From Membranipora membranacea (taxonomy: Eukaryota; Bryozoa; Gymnolaemata; Cheilostomatida; Membraniporidae), in the NCBI GenBank assembly GCA_914767715.1, contig OU612069.1:19219387-19279386 (forward strand): a stretch of DNA of 60,000 bases. The letters are read 5' to 3'. Below, in pieces: positions 22,029-34,900 of the stretch; the first letter of the stretch is position 1, and every line of letters begins with the position of its first letter. The translations under genes and the position numbers were made by a program. Under the pieces are notes generated by a model, which was given only the letters and a program-made list of their open reading frames with translations, had not been told where the DNA came from and made no database searches.

Positions 22029-25000
22029 TCTGGATTGAGTTTTAGAAGTAGTTCGCATGCTGTATGTACGTCAGCAGAACGTCCCTGCAAATCCCTTTCC
22101 AGGTGTTTAGGAGGATATAGCGTGTCGTGCAGCCAGAATTCTCCTCGAAACTAAAAATGCAATATTCCCTTTATACTACCACATCATAAGAGATTGCGGA
22201 TACAATTTCGCAGGCTGATCAACGAACATTCTTTAAAACTATATGGAATAAATGGCGCCCAGAGCGGGTTAAATGACCACAGAAACCAAACCACAGTCAG
22301 CCCTATCTGGCAAGAGCCAGTACCATCCAGGGTTACCCCAAAAGGACCCTTCAAGGAAAAGGCCTTGCACTTGCCAAACCAGTATATTGTCATATATAAT
22401 TTGGCGTAGACAACTGTAGACATAAAAAACCAGCAAAACCTTCAAATTCATCCCCTCTGCGGAATCCATAGAAAATGTAAAGTAAACTAGGTTTTGTTCA
22501 GATATACTTGCAGCATGTCAAAGCTAGAATGGCTCTTCTCTGTATGAAGCTGGTCAGCCTGCACAAGGGCATATCATCAACTGAATATTGAGAATGATGA
22601 CTCTCAATGAAATGATAATTGGAACCAGCTTGTTTAGCACATTTATGATGTAAGTGCTCCTACCGGAAACTTTTTACAGGCCATCAGGTATAAGATGACC
22701 CCAAGTGACCACATATCTGCCTTGACACCATAGGGTCTATTATTGTCACGCCTGAGAATCTCTGGTGCCATGTATTCAGCAGTCCCCGCCTGTGTAGAAG
22801 TGAATGGATGGTACCTAAAACAACAACCGCAACTCTGAATATAGAGGATAATGTTGTGAGTGGACAGGACATGTGTTTCTAAAAGTACAAGCTCAAGAGA
22901 TTGACCAATAATTGTGTTTCAGCAAATTTTTGAAGAATTGCATTCATGTGAACTTGACAGCTAAGAATGCCTAGGTCATCAGTCAAAGTGTATTTGATGG
23001 TGGTTAGAATGGCAGCGGTAAAATATACAGTCTGCCATTATGCTATGATGAAACAACAGAAAACAAGGGATGTGGAGTAGTTGGTTGACAGTGATGAGTG
23101 AATGAAGTGACAGACTTCTTCTGATAGCCACTTCATTTGCCAAACAATTATCAAAAATTATCAGCTTGAATGGATCTTTGTAGGCCATGTCATTGTGGTA
23201 TGTGTGTGTCTAACGGAAATGATAGTGGCAACAGCAGTCAAGAGTTCCTAGACATTGGTGTCTTTGAGATGGCAAAAACAACTCATGTCACAGTTAATCG
23301 TGTAAATTTGTAAATCAGTATGAACCTAGCAGAATTATATAAGACAAAGTTTCAATTGACATAGCCATGGAGACTTTTTTGTTCTTCTGGTCAACACTTA
23401 GTTTGATCTATTGGTTATTCTGCTTTATTAGCTGCTATTAGACAATGTAACTACTTACTCGGCCAAAATCTTTGATAATCCAAAGTCACCAATCTTCAGT
23501 CGATCTTGAGAATCAATGAGTATGTTTGCTGGCTTCAAATCTCTATGAACACAGGGTATATTGTGTAAAAAATTCAGGCCGTTTACAATCTGGCTGGACC
23601 ACCACCAAAGCTGAAATGGAATAAAATATTTGTTAAAAAAGTATTATCAAATTTAGATCCAATTAATTACTTGTGCATTAAAGTTTCAGTACAATTAGGC
23701 TGAGCCGGGAAGAAGTTCATATTCCAGCGATGTTTTATACCCTGCATTACGTAACATATATCAATGGTAAGGAAGTTGTTTGATGATTTACCATACATGT
23801 TACATTGTTTTATCAGTTACCTTGATGTCCAAGATTCGTTCAGGAGTTTCCAATTGGACAGCTAGGCTTCCACCACTGCAATACTCTGTCACAATATATA
23901 ACGAATTTTCAGCTACAAAGAGACATCAAAATCTAGATCTAGCCGAGCTCATTGAACCTTGAATAAGGCATCACCACCACAAGGCAACAGCTGCTAAGCT
24001 TCAAGAGACTTAGCAAGTCGAGTTTAACCCAATGATAGTTCAGAAATCCTAGTCACTGACCGAAGTTACGACTTAAGTTAATGACACACAAAAAACAATG
24101 CTTGTCTTGAAAGAAAGAGTGTTTGACTGAACAAATCTCTAAAGCTCAGGATGGTCACCGTCATGGTTTCTAAAATCTTACTCTTAAATAGGGTCAATCA
24201 AATCATAGTATTACATAATGATTTACCTACTCATATATTCTGAGAAGTATCTGACAATTCTTTCTCCTCCCTTGACCTCTTTAAGAATCTTCGCTTCGGT
24301 CTTCGGGTGTCGCCCATTAGGGTTCAGACGCACTCGCTGCAAAATAGCAAGGCATGTTTTGTATAATGTTGCATTTCTTCATCCAAAAATCCTTTGTATG
24401 GTACCGCTCACAGTTGAAGTTGAGCCTCTTATTCTATAGAGCAGTATGTGGTTGTAGCTCAAATGATACTAAATTAGTAAAAAAAAGAGTCATCAATTAA
24501 TATTATTGTTATGGAGACCACAGATATATATCAAACGGAAGATACCTTGATTGCCACAAGCCTGCCTCCCTCGCTTTTTTGGTTTGCCTTGAACACCTCG
24601 CCATAAGCACCACTGCCTATTTTTTCCACATTTTCAAAGTCGCCTTTGAAGTTATAGTCCCTGATCTGAGGTGCAGCTGCATAATAATTATGATTAAAAT
24701 TATATCAATGGTAATGATAAATACAGGCCAGGAGGTTAAATATTTATTGCAAAATCGGAAGACCAATCATAAGAACCATATATTTGGATCAGTAGCTCAA
24801 TATGCCAATATTATCGTTCAGATGGTCAGTAATTTCTTATATTATATGATTACAATTGAGTCAAGGATCTTCAAGAACATGAGCATCAGATTTCTACACC
24901 TTCTTGTTGCTTGACACAAGGCAAATTAAAATGCAGAAAGCAGTCAGAATATGTAGGAATATGTATGAATATGAATATGAATATGTATCAACTCATAAAC

Positions 25001-25769
25001 CCTCAATATCACCTACCTGACGGGCTTTGTTGAATGTATCCATCAAAAGCACCCCAAGATCCTTTACCAGCAGACCTGAAATATCGAAATAATCAGTTCA
25101 TTTTCTAGCGAAGCAGACAAAATCAAGTTGGTGAAGACTTTGTGTCACAATGTTTGGCTTTTTGTACTCGACTACTGATTGATTTCCAACAAGTAGCAGG
25201 GGCAAATATTGATTCTTGCTTTTTTTGTGAAAACATACCTTCTTATTGCCTTGCGTATATCAGCTTCCTTTTGTTTAGCTGGTGTTGGGGTCTGGTGCAT
25301 CACAGAAGCCCTTTGAAATAATTATTGAAATAAAACACATTGAGAAATTGGGTTTAAACAAATACAAACAGATTCCTACTATTTCACTTTACCAACAGAC
25401 ACAGGAAACGCAAAGGAGTATCCGAAACACTTTTTTGATGAATTGTATAGTTGTCTGATGCTTACTCTTTATCACAAAATAAAATTCGCTACTGATCGAC
25501 CGATCCAGGAATATACACATAAGTCAAACCATTCAAAGTTGGGGGGAGAGGATATTTTCAAAAATGGTGTCCCCCTCTATATTTAACACACAATAAAAGG
25601 CTTTATTGGCAGGCGTTTAAATTTACACTCACGTGTTCATATGCAGCAACGGTGTTCCACACTTCATGCAATATAGCTTTTGGTTTTCCGCGTCAGACCA
25701 GTTGTTGTACTGCCATTTGCATTGAGGCTTCGGGCAGCTCAGTGTAACTACATTGATTGGTATCATCAT
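22029..25769 (-). CDS. Protein kinase with N-terminal Cys4 zinc-binding module
   Basis: Nine minus-strand exons join in phase where checked: 25769-25633, 25310-25239, 25075-25017, 24676-24546, 24336-24231, 23912-23821, 23610-23459, about 22815-22670 and 22150-22029. The first, starting at ATG 25769, encodes [15 protein letters not shown]...YCMKCGTP, a C-x5-C...C-x2-C putative zinc site. A short linker follows. The kinase domain then shows [10 protein letters not shown] (Gly loop), VAIK (ATP Lys), an alpha-C helix with KTEAKIL, hinge [37 protein letters not shown] and [13 protein letters not shown]. All catalytic residues are present, so it is probably an active Ser/Thr kinase. The subfamily is not recognised. 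The 3' end lies below 22029. It lies head-to-tail behind another kinase gene. Confidence 0.8.
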
Positions 25770-25775
25770 TGGTGT

Positions 25776-25899
25776 TCAACACTTCAGACAATATAATGTT
25801 TGATTCACCCCTTCGAACCAGTTGTTGCATTGCCATTTGCAGTGAAGATTTGTACAGCTCAGTGTTATCACATTATTTGGCAATGCCATTGTCGCTATT
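25776..25899 (-). pseudogene. Upstream duplicate of kinase Cys4 module ending in TGA
   Basis: Starting at ATG 25899, this frame reads MALPNNVITLSC...CKWQCNNW...LYCLKC and then TGA at 25776-25778. The downstream module has Gly at that position (KCGTP versus KC-stop-TP). The two modules are direct tandem duplicates, each with its own ATG and the NVxTLSC start. The kinase can begin at ATG 25769 just after this stop, so the copy may be a dead duplicate or a short upstream reading frame. Confidence 0.6.
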
Positions 25900-28003
25900 G
25901 TACAAAAAATACATGCAACGATGTTATGTTATATTGACAAGTTTTTTCAGTAATCTTGAATATACCCTAGAATTGACCGACCTAACTAGAAAAAATTGAT
26001 GGTGTGGAAGAAAAATATAGAGATTTCACACAGTCCATTATGTAGAGAGTAAAATGTATTGCACCTCACCCTCAACAATGTAATATTTTTTATTAGACGG
26101 TAAATAGAAAATGATATGAGGATTCAAGTTATGATGGCAACTGGATTAGAATATGGAAGTAGACATCAGACTGCAACAGCCATGGGAAGGACAGACTATC
26201 ACTTAAAAATATCAATAACTTCATAATTTAGAGTTATTGGCACTGTGTTCAATGAGAAGAACACTTCGAGTATGCTCTTGACATAGTAAAAATTCCTAGA
26301 GCATCAATGCAATTTTATAGGCTGAAGAGAAACCAAGAAACCAAAGATTTTTCAAAATCTAGAAGAAAAGTCTACATACCTCCTGTGCCAGCTAAGCTTG
26401 AATTGAACTAACTGTACTGGAGCCTCGTAAAAAACCCACCTTATTTCCTGGGCTCATGTAGCTATCTGATCTTGTCTTCCAAACACAAGTCATCGGTACT
26501 TTATTATTGGATATTGTTTACAATTTGCATTTTTTGCAGCTTCCTATTTTCGGTTTTTTGCAAAATACTTTGACTTATAGGGGTCTTACCCTTCTGGTGA
26601 AATTTAACATTAGGGAATTGTTCTGGTTAGCAAAAACATAAACCACAAATTTACATTGCCAAATATTATGACTGCGATATAGCTGTTATTTATATAGATC
26701 TTACCACGAGATGATTGATATTCCTTGTTTCAAGTTCTATGCAAAACGACAAGATGCAAAGTACTTTTTTGTACTTCTGTAATTAAGTTGTTTGCCATAA
26801 CTATATAGTTAGAGATACCTTGTGGTGAATCCTGCGTCATCAGCATGAGGTACCCTGGATCGGCCAGTAACAACAGCATCAAAAAGATAAGGTCAACTAT
26901 GAAGCAAAACAAAGTTTGGATTTGTTGACACTTTGGTGAGATAAGTGGTGGTAAGCAAGTTGGGAATTGTCTATTATTCTATTTTGAGCAGACAAATGGA
27001 GTATGAGAATAAAATTGATCAGAAAATGATGCAGACCTTTATATTGAGAAATGAGATTGTATCTCAGCCTCTCAACTGAGGTAATTGTCTGAATTTCAAA
27101 AATACCGGGACAAGTGTATCATGCAAACAAATGAATTTTATTAAAACTCACGGATCGATCAAATTACCATAATAAAAAATGTGGTTCCAAGCTTGGCTAA
27201 CTCCTGGGGAGTTTTTTGTTTCCATGTGTAAGATAAAATAGAATATGTCATCATCCACAATTTGGTGAATATAATCTGCTGTTTTATCTTCATAACCTCA
27301 TCTACCAGCTAGATTTTCTGAAATCTGAAAATTAAAAAATTGATCCCATCAGCAAAGCCTAGATTTATTATAAATTAACTTTAGGTTCGAGCTCATATTT
27401 CCAAATGAATGGAAAAATCAAGTGAACGGTAGATATAACTACTCATTGATTAATTAAGACACAGTTTTCCATTCATTTTGTGGATAACCATTGGAACAAT
27501 ATTGGGATATAAGGAAGAGTGTAGCTAGTCAGCCTAGAGCCTTAAGATTTGCTGTGACTGGTCAGTGAGCACTTAATACCTTATATATAAATAATTATAA
27601 TCTGTTCGGCAATTTAATCGGTCAATAAAAAGTTGAAGGGAGGAGCAGGAGTAGATCCGTAGAATTCTGCAACTATTTTGAGTGATGTAGTTTTTCCTAA
27701 ACCTATACCTGATTCACCATATAAGTGAGGAAATGTAAGCCCTGAAACCGTACATGTGGATAGATGGCTTTTTAATAATGCTTCAAGCTTCGAGCTTTCA
27801 AATCAGATTGGCATCAAAACTGTTTTGTATGCTACCTGGTTTCCAGGCTGTTGTATGGTTTTAACTTTAGCCCCGTATGAAAACCGCTCTCAGACCCCTC
27901 CCCAGAAAATGATAGAGAAAATGGACTTGCCAGAGCTCCATCCCCCCCTCCCTCTCCTCATACTTAATAACACACACTGCTGTGATTAACGTTTGCAGCT
28001 TAC
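25900..28003. other. Spacer between two kinase genes
   Basis: The upstream kinase exon ends at a donor (28004), so further 3' exons are expected here. Short candidates with plausible splice sites occur near 26815-26860 and 26385-26400 on the minus strand. None could be confirmed. No repeats stand out. Confidence 0.35.
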
Positions 28004-29108
28004 CTTCAGTGAATCTTGATATACCTTTATCGCTGTAGGTCTGTCTCTGAAATATAAACAGGAAAATTATGCAGTGAAAACATCAATTTACGGTCAAAGT
28101 TCCACATAATAGGACTATTACAACTTTCGATCCACCACAGCCATTGAATGCCTCGACTTACTTGCAACATTTGTTCTTGATATAAGTCAAGCTAGTCAGT
28201 GTATCAATACATTCACAGATTATTTTGGTATGAAAGGAACAGTAGTAGTTTATCAAAGCATCAATTCTACATAGCAACCTTTCATTACCTATTTCCGTTA
28301 GGTTACACTTGATATAAGACACTTTTTTGCAAGTAATGCTCAAAATAAACATGCGATGGTTGAACTTCACTTATGTGGATGACCACAACTATTGCAACAT
28401 ATATCATCGCCATCAAAAAAGTAACAAAAATTCTGATATTTTATTTCATATTATTTATATCAGATGATTGGTGACGCAATTTGGTGGAATTGCACAACAA
28501 CAACAAACGTCATGGAAATAAAATCCTTCCATCAAAGTCAAGTTATCCATTATTTATAGTCAGTTAATTTGAATCTCTAGTTCTGAGAATGATTGTAATA
28601 TCATCAGTTTTTCTTCAGAACCCTCATTGCTCTAGGATGGCCAGAAACTTTGTGATTGACACTTTATTGGCCAAATTATTGAACTTTGTCTTTTTATAGC
28701 TGTTGGATCAGGTTTCAGTTCTCTGTGACCAACCCATATCTACTGCTCTCATTGGCATGGTATACTTGGCATTATACACTTCTAATCAAATTGGTTTAGA
28801 TATCGCATTTCCTTCTCACAAAAAAGTCTTGGAGACCTGGAACATGCATTAAAAAAGTCATCGCAAATAACTTGTTTGACACAGCATAATTGTTTCAATT
28901 TCATTAGTTGGGTCAATCAATCTTCTCAGACCTGTTCACTTAGCCCATAAAGCCAAATAGCATAAGTATATGAACAGCAAGAGCTTAAAATCTCTAATTC
29001 CATGATGATTTTGTGGCAATCACTCTGGACTAGTGCTAAACCTGAAGGGTATAAACAGATTCTATTCTGTGTGCATCTTCAAATTTTGGCTCTGAGTCAA
29101 TATGAATG

Positions 29109-29146
<38 letters not shown>

Positions 29147-31490
29147 CAATACCTCACTGAGACAGAAAGCTGAAAATACTCACTCGGGGCGATAGGCGAG
29201 CATCGTAGAGATAAGTCTATTAGAGTCTGTGCTGACCGATGAAGCTTGCGGAGGTATGTATCTATCAATCTTTGTAAAAATATGCTGTAAGAAAGAGTAA
29301 TATTTCGTCAAAAATCGAGTAAGGATTTGTGATAGTTTTTACCAAGTTTACTCAGTACTGGTTGATAATAAAGAAGCCGCAACGGTTAGCAGCAGCATAT
29401 AATGCTCAGCCACTTTCAAATCATCCCAATTAACTGCGAAAGAATAATTATTTGGAAGGTGGTCTCTTAAATGCTCACTTTTAAGACAATACATACTGAT
29501 TTCTATGTATATGAAAAAAAAGTCATAGATTTTCACACACTTGCTCAGAAAAGACATAGATACAAAATCATTTTTGGGGCAGAGGCCAATGATTACAAAT
29601 AAATCCAGTAATGCAAAAAGTTAAATTTTTTTTTTTTGTCAGTTCTAGTGTTTTGCCAGCTCAGGGCAGTTTTCTGTGATCATGAGATATTCAGAGATAA
29701 ACAAATTGGATCTCAAAATGCAAATTGTGCAGTCAGTGCAGTGGTTTATTGCGCCAGCTGCGAACAATCGTAGGCACAACATAAACATGGTAGAATAAAC
29801 CATATGAAAGGGTCTATAAACAAAATGATATTACTGCAGACAAAAACATGGCATAGCTACCATTACTACATACGCTGTGGAACCACGTAGCTGTAAGCAT
29901 TTCATAAAATGTCACTCCAAGAGAGAATATATCCGCTTTAGGGTACAGCTCTCTGTCAATGAGTTTCCTTGGCTCTTGAATCTCGCCTTCGTCTTTAGCT
30001 GCTTTGTTACTATCTAACATCCTCTGCAGTTCAGGACTCATATAGCACCGGGAAGAGTTAAATTTTGTAGTCAGTATCAGACCTGTATCCCTGCAGGTAA
30101 GTTGTATTTGACTCAATAGGTGAAATGATTGTAAATTCTTAAACCAAAAAAACATTTAAGCAGAGTAGAGAGGAAGGTAACTATAAAAAATCTGATATTG
30201 TTCTGTCAAATCCACAAAAACATATTTCAATGAGTCTCAGTCATTATAGTCTACCCTTTGTGCTCATGACAAAAGTGGGCAATTTGCTAGCCAATGTGTT
30301 GGCTCTGGTTGGTGGGTGGGAGGAGAAGAGCCATGCTAAGCACTCTCAGGTACTTTCAGGAAAGTTACTTCGAACATGGCATTACCTCACTAAATCTTAA
30401 CTCCTTAAATAGATCAAAGACAGCTCAAGAAGTCCTTCCATTTATCCAAATTAAGGCAATGCCAACCTCAAAGCTCTGTTACTGAAAGTGCCATATGACC
30501 CTTCTATTCCCCATCCTCCAATCAGAGCCAACACATTGGCTAGCGTTTTGCCAGTTATTTGAGATGTTTGAAGTTTCTACAACATACCCCCTTGAATCCA
30601 TAAGTTTAGACACTCCAAAATCACCAAGTTTAGGTCGATCATTATTCTCCCCTTCCATGAATATGTTTGGGGGTTTTATGTCTCTGTGTACAATTCCTTT
30701 ACTGTGAATGAAATCGACAGCATCAGCCAGTCAGAACAAGACTCTACAAGACTACAAAATAATTAAATGTATCATACTAGCATTATTACAACAAATGGAA
30801 ACCAAGCAAATTGATGGTTTTGCACAAAATAAAGTTATGAGCAGTAAAAACTTTGTGGTATTAAGGAGTTTCAGCTACCATGGTCGTCAGTAATTAACAA
30901 TACTTACAAACAACTCTGTCAACCCTCCTCGTCTATTGTTGTTTGAATTTCGGTCATATCTTTTTTCAAGTTCATCTTCATCATGTATGACGTTGTGTAA
31001 TGTTTTATCACCACAGTACTGCATGGCAATGTGTGCTTTGTATCTACTGACATCTATAATGGATCAAATTTGAGTTCAAGATGTTCAACTTGAGATGCAA
31101 ATGTAGGCAAAACAATAGCAGCAAGTTATAAAACAAGTTAACATTCGCTCAGCTACAAGGCAATGTGGGGAAGATTTTCCAAACACTCTCAGACAGCAAT
31201 AATCCACATAATCCACATAAAACAAGTTAACATTCGCTCAGCTATTATGTAAGTGATCTCATTTGGATATATATTTGTCTAGCCAGTATATTATCATAAT
31301 TGCTTGTGAAACAGTTATGCTTTCATTGGGGACTATACTCCATGCTTAGATCGTAATAATTCATAGTCTCCCTACCTGCAATCGCCTCGATAAAGTGGAC
31401 TATATTTGGATGCTGAAATTGTAAACAGCAAATCTCTCTTATTTCTTTGAATCCATCAGGAGTCAAGTGGTCTTTGTCGACATTTATAGT
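28004..31490 (-). CDS. eIF2-alpha-kinase-like protein kinase, one in-frame TGA
   Basis: Six minus-strand exons join in phase: 31490-31376, 31053-30908, 30751-30588, 30090-29874, 29269-29184 and 28046-28004. They encode an alpha-C region with FQHPNIVHF, the hinge AMQYCGDKTLHNVI, FIHSKGIVHRDIKPPN, LGDFGVSK, the activation segment CYMSPEL, YPKADIFSLGVTFYEML, and RLISTMLAYRPE followed by DRPTA. The hinge MQYC..TL, the short insert before KLGDFG and DIFSLG resemble GCN2/HRI/PERK-type kinases, so a stress-response role is inferred. No exon with a Gly loop or ATP-binding Lys was found in the roughly 500 bp before 31490. A TGA lies at 30731-30733, between VLF and LADAVDF. It is either a nonsense mutation, a sequence error or a misplaced acceptor. 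The gene may therefore be broken. Confidence 0.7.
29109..29143. repeat. (AT)n microsatellite
   Basis: About 16 AT dinucleotides without interruption, in the intron just downstream of the 29184-29269 kinase exon. A shorter TA run lies at about 31688-31712. Confidence 0.95.
30279..30551. mobile_element. Foldback MITE in kinase intron
   Basis: A perfect 22-bp inverted core (30286-30307 and 30523-30544) begins GCTAGCCAATGTGTTGGCTCTG. Imperfect pairing continues inward almost to the centre (about 30360-30440), so nearly the whole 270 bp can fold back. It lies between the DFG exon and the activation-segment exon of the eIF2-alpha-kinase-like gene, inside the intron. Confidence 0.75.
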
Positions 31491-31997
31491 CTGAAACCAA
31501 CATCTAGAGTTTACAGGAAATTTGGGCACAGTCTGTATATATATACTCACAAAAACCTGATGCGGGGTATTTATGAATTCCTGCGTAGATAAGACCATTT
31601 TTATTTCGGGGTTATGGGATCCAAAATATCAAAGTGATATATTTATATATATGCCCCATTGTGTGTTGAATAAACACATACCTTCATATATAATTATATA
31701 TATATATATATTTCTAAGTTGGGAGAAGAAAACTCCAAATATCAAAAACTGTATTCTTCAATGGTTTACAGCAAGCCAATCGGCATGATCTGTCATCGTT
31801 GAAAGCTCTGCTCTTGACAAGCTTCTGAGTGCAAACAGTGTCAGATAAATTGGGTTAAATGAGTTTTATTTAAAAGATTAATAATTAACAGTAGTAAGAA
31901 GCAATACCTTCGTTATGAAATATAAAAAAAAACGAGTCTAAGTATTAGTAGTAGTTATCAAAGTGAAAACCTTTTTTTTTACAAAGTGTTTTCCTTT

Positions 31998-34900
31998 TTA
32001 AACGCCCTTTTTTATAAGATGTTGGGCCTTGGACCGGATTTGGACCCGGGTCCTAGTCTTTCCAAGACTGGATTTTAGGTTGTCCATTTGCTGCGCTGTT
32101 GGCAAAATCCCACTCTTAACATTCCATGTTGACGTAAGCAGCCTAATCTCCTCTCTGGTCCATAAACCCCTTTGACCTGTAACAAAGATTTATATACAGT
32201 CATGAGTTTCAATTGAGATATATGGGTTAACTAAACAAACCTGCTATGATAATGTCATCCCATCATTGCAGATATTTATCCCAACCCCAACATTCCGATG
32301 CTATTCCTTATAATTGATAAAATTGGTAGTGAGAAATAAATGATGAATTGAAAAGCAAATGATACTTCCGATTTAATGAAATAGTGCCCCACCTGCAGTT
32401 GGCCTCGCTGCCTCACCCGGTTTCTCAATAGGAGATTCATCTACAATTGAGACAGACATACTATCAAGTGATGTCGCAGGCTTAGCAAAATCAATAAAGA
32501 ACATCAGGGGGTCGGGTGAAATATATATATACTGGTTATGTTATGAGATCTCAAGAGTGTAGCTATCATAAATATGATGTGTTAGCATACTTTCTCTTTT
32601 TTTGAAGAATCACAGTCACACCGTCAATTAGTTCATACTACCAGCTCTTTGAACATACATGATTCACATAACAATATCCCACTCTTTCAATGATATTAAG
32701 ACATTATTACAGACAGGATATTGACAGATATTCTGCTTCATGACTAGATAGCTCATCCAACAATGAGTGCAGATAAGCCTAACTCTGCTAACACATGCTA
32801 TAGCTCTACACACAAGTTAGCCTACTAGCGACGATTGATGTAATTGGAAATTACCTGTAGCCGCATTTGCAGTCTCTGCATGTCTGTCAACCTTCAACTC
32901 TTCTAAAATTGACAGCAGCACAATATTTACACAAACTCCTAGTTATATGACTTTTTGTTGCGCTTTCGATCCAGCTCTCAAGACATACATGTTTAACATA
33001 ACATATCCAACTCTATCAATGATGTTCAGACTAATTGATTCTGCTTCATGAATAGATGTAGCTCATCCAACAAAGAGTGCAGACAAGCCTTATTATGCTA
33101 ACGCATGCTATAGCTCTACACATAAGTTAGGCTACCATTACTTGTGAAGGTTGATGAAATGAGAAATTACCTTTAACTGCATTCTCATTATCAGCATCAC
33201 TGTCAGCCTTCAACTCTTCTAGAATTAACAGCAGCACAATATTTAGTCAAACTCCTTATGTAAGGCTACTTGACAGGCTGTCGAACATGTGCAATGTTGT
33301 TTCAATGAAGCTATGAATTAATTTTATTACTGTGGAGCTCATTATTACAATTTCTTAGTTTTTACAATGATGCAGCAATAGAATGGTTGATGTGATGACG
33401 CAGGTTTTGCTCTCCTACATTTTCCCGGGCCACTGGTTTGGAGAACTAATAGTGTCATTATCAAGCAGTTATATCAGGCCATACATTGAATTATCAGTGA
33501 GGAAACATGATGCCTCAGCCATCTCTCTGGTACTATTATAACTTACTCTCATCGGCTAGCCAGGAGTTTTCGACGTTCACCTGCCCTACATATGTCTTCT
33601 CTCTTAGCCTTCTCAAATGGCCATTATCCACCGCACACAACACTCTAGCAACTCTGCTCCTTTCCAGTATATTGAGGTTCATGGAGTAATGATTCAAGTG
33701 AATATTGACATCATGCCCCATGTGATCTGAGAGCAGCCGAATATCAGAGTTATCCATATTTAGTATCTGATAAGTAGAATAGTATTATTTAAAAAACATC
33801 GCCCACTGCTGCCTGCAACTTTCAACACCATAATTTCTAGCTTAATGTTGTAACTGGGTTTAGATGTTATATTACCCATTCTTTGTTCCCTGAGCTAATA
33901 TTTTTGAATGTATGTTGGGACACTGTCAGAACTGGTTCAAGATTACAGATTTTGGGATGTGGACGGCTCTGTTAGATTTTCAGTGGAGGTTGTATAGAAT
34001 ATCAGAAAGTTATTGCAATATTCAAGGCTTCAGGATCCATTCCAATCAATACCAAGTGGTATTGTTTGCAATGTATGAAAGAATAGTAAACATATTTAGT
34101 CGAATCCATGTGAGCAGAGATACCTGACAGGTAGTAGCCAGATACTTTCTGAGCTTTTGCGAGTGTATAAGTTTAGGTTTCTCTAACCCTTCACACCATT
34201 CCACCACTTCACTCAATACAGTTGTCCCTTGGTAAGGCCGAATAGACATGGGTCTGGAAATGGAAATTTTTGAAATCAAAAATTGTATCAGTGCTATTTA
34301 GTAGATTTTGTGCCCTATTGGATATTTGCAGTGATTTCAAGGCAAACTTGGCCAGTCCTTAGACCTGAAAAGAATTTTGAATAATGACCATAGCTATTAC
34401 ATAGACGCCAAAAGACTTATGCATTTAAGAATGCACTCTCACCTGGCAAAGAGATAATCAGACGCAGGATTGCCAGGCGGCCGAGAAACCAAGAGGCGTT
34501 CTATAGCCTTTTGAATATGTGCATCCACCAGTACATAAACACCTCAGATGCCGCGTGTTGATTTTCCCTTGACCTCTAAAGCCAGCATCCTATGAAATAC
34601 GTTTACATGATTCAAAGTGAAATTCAATTTTTTAGTTTACCAATAGTGTTTTGCTCGTAAAAGTTTAAAGTTAAGTTCCATTAGTCGGCAAACTGGTGAG
34701 GAGGCCTGAGAAAAGGTAATCTGAGGTTGCCTAATTTACATGTAGTAGAGAAAAAACTGCATCATTTCACACTGTGACGAATATATGTGATGCAGCTCAT
34801 AATGCAAAGATCATACCTGTTGGCTAACACTCTTTCTTCGATAGTTAGTGAACTCATCACCTCCTCTGGACACTGTTCTTCTGATGATACAGCAAGTTGG

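Noticed and set aside
25776-25778. Selenocysteine codon in the Cys4 module
   Set aside because: The paralogous module has Gly there, one base from TGA, and no SECIS-like element was recognised; nonsense or uORF stop is simpler.
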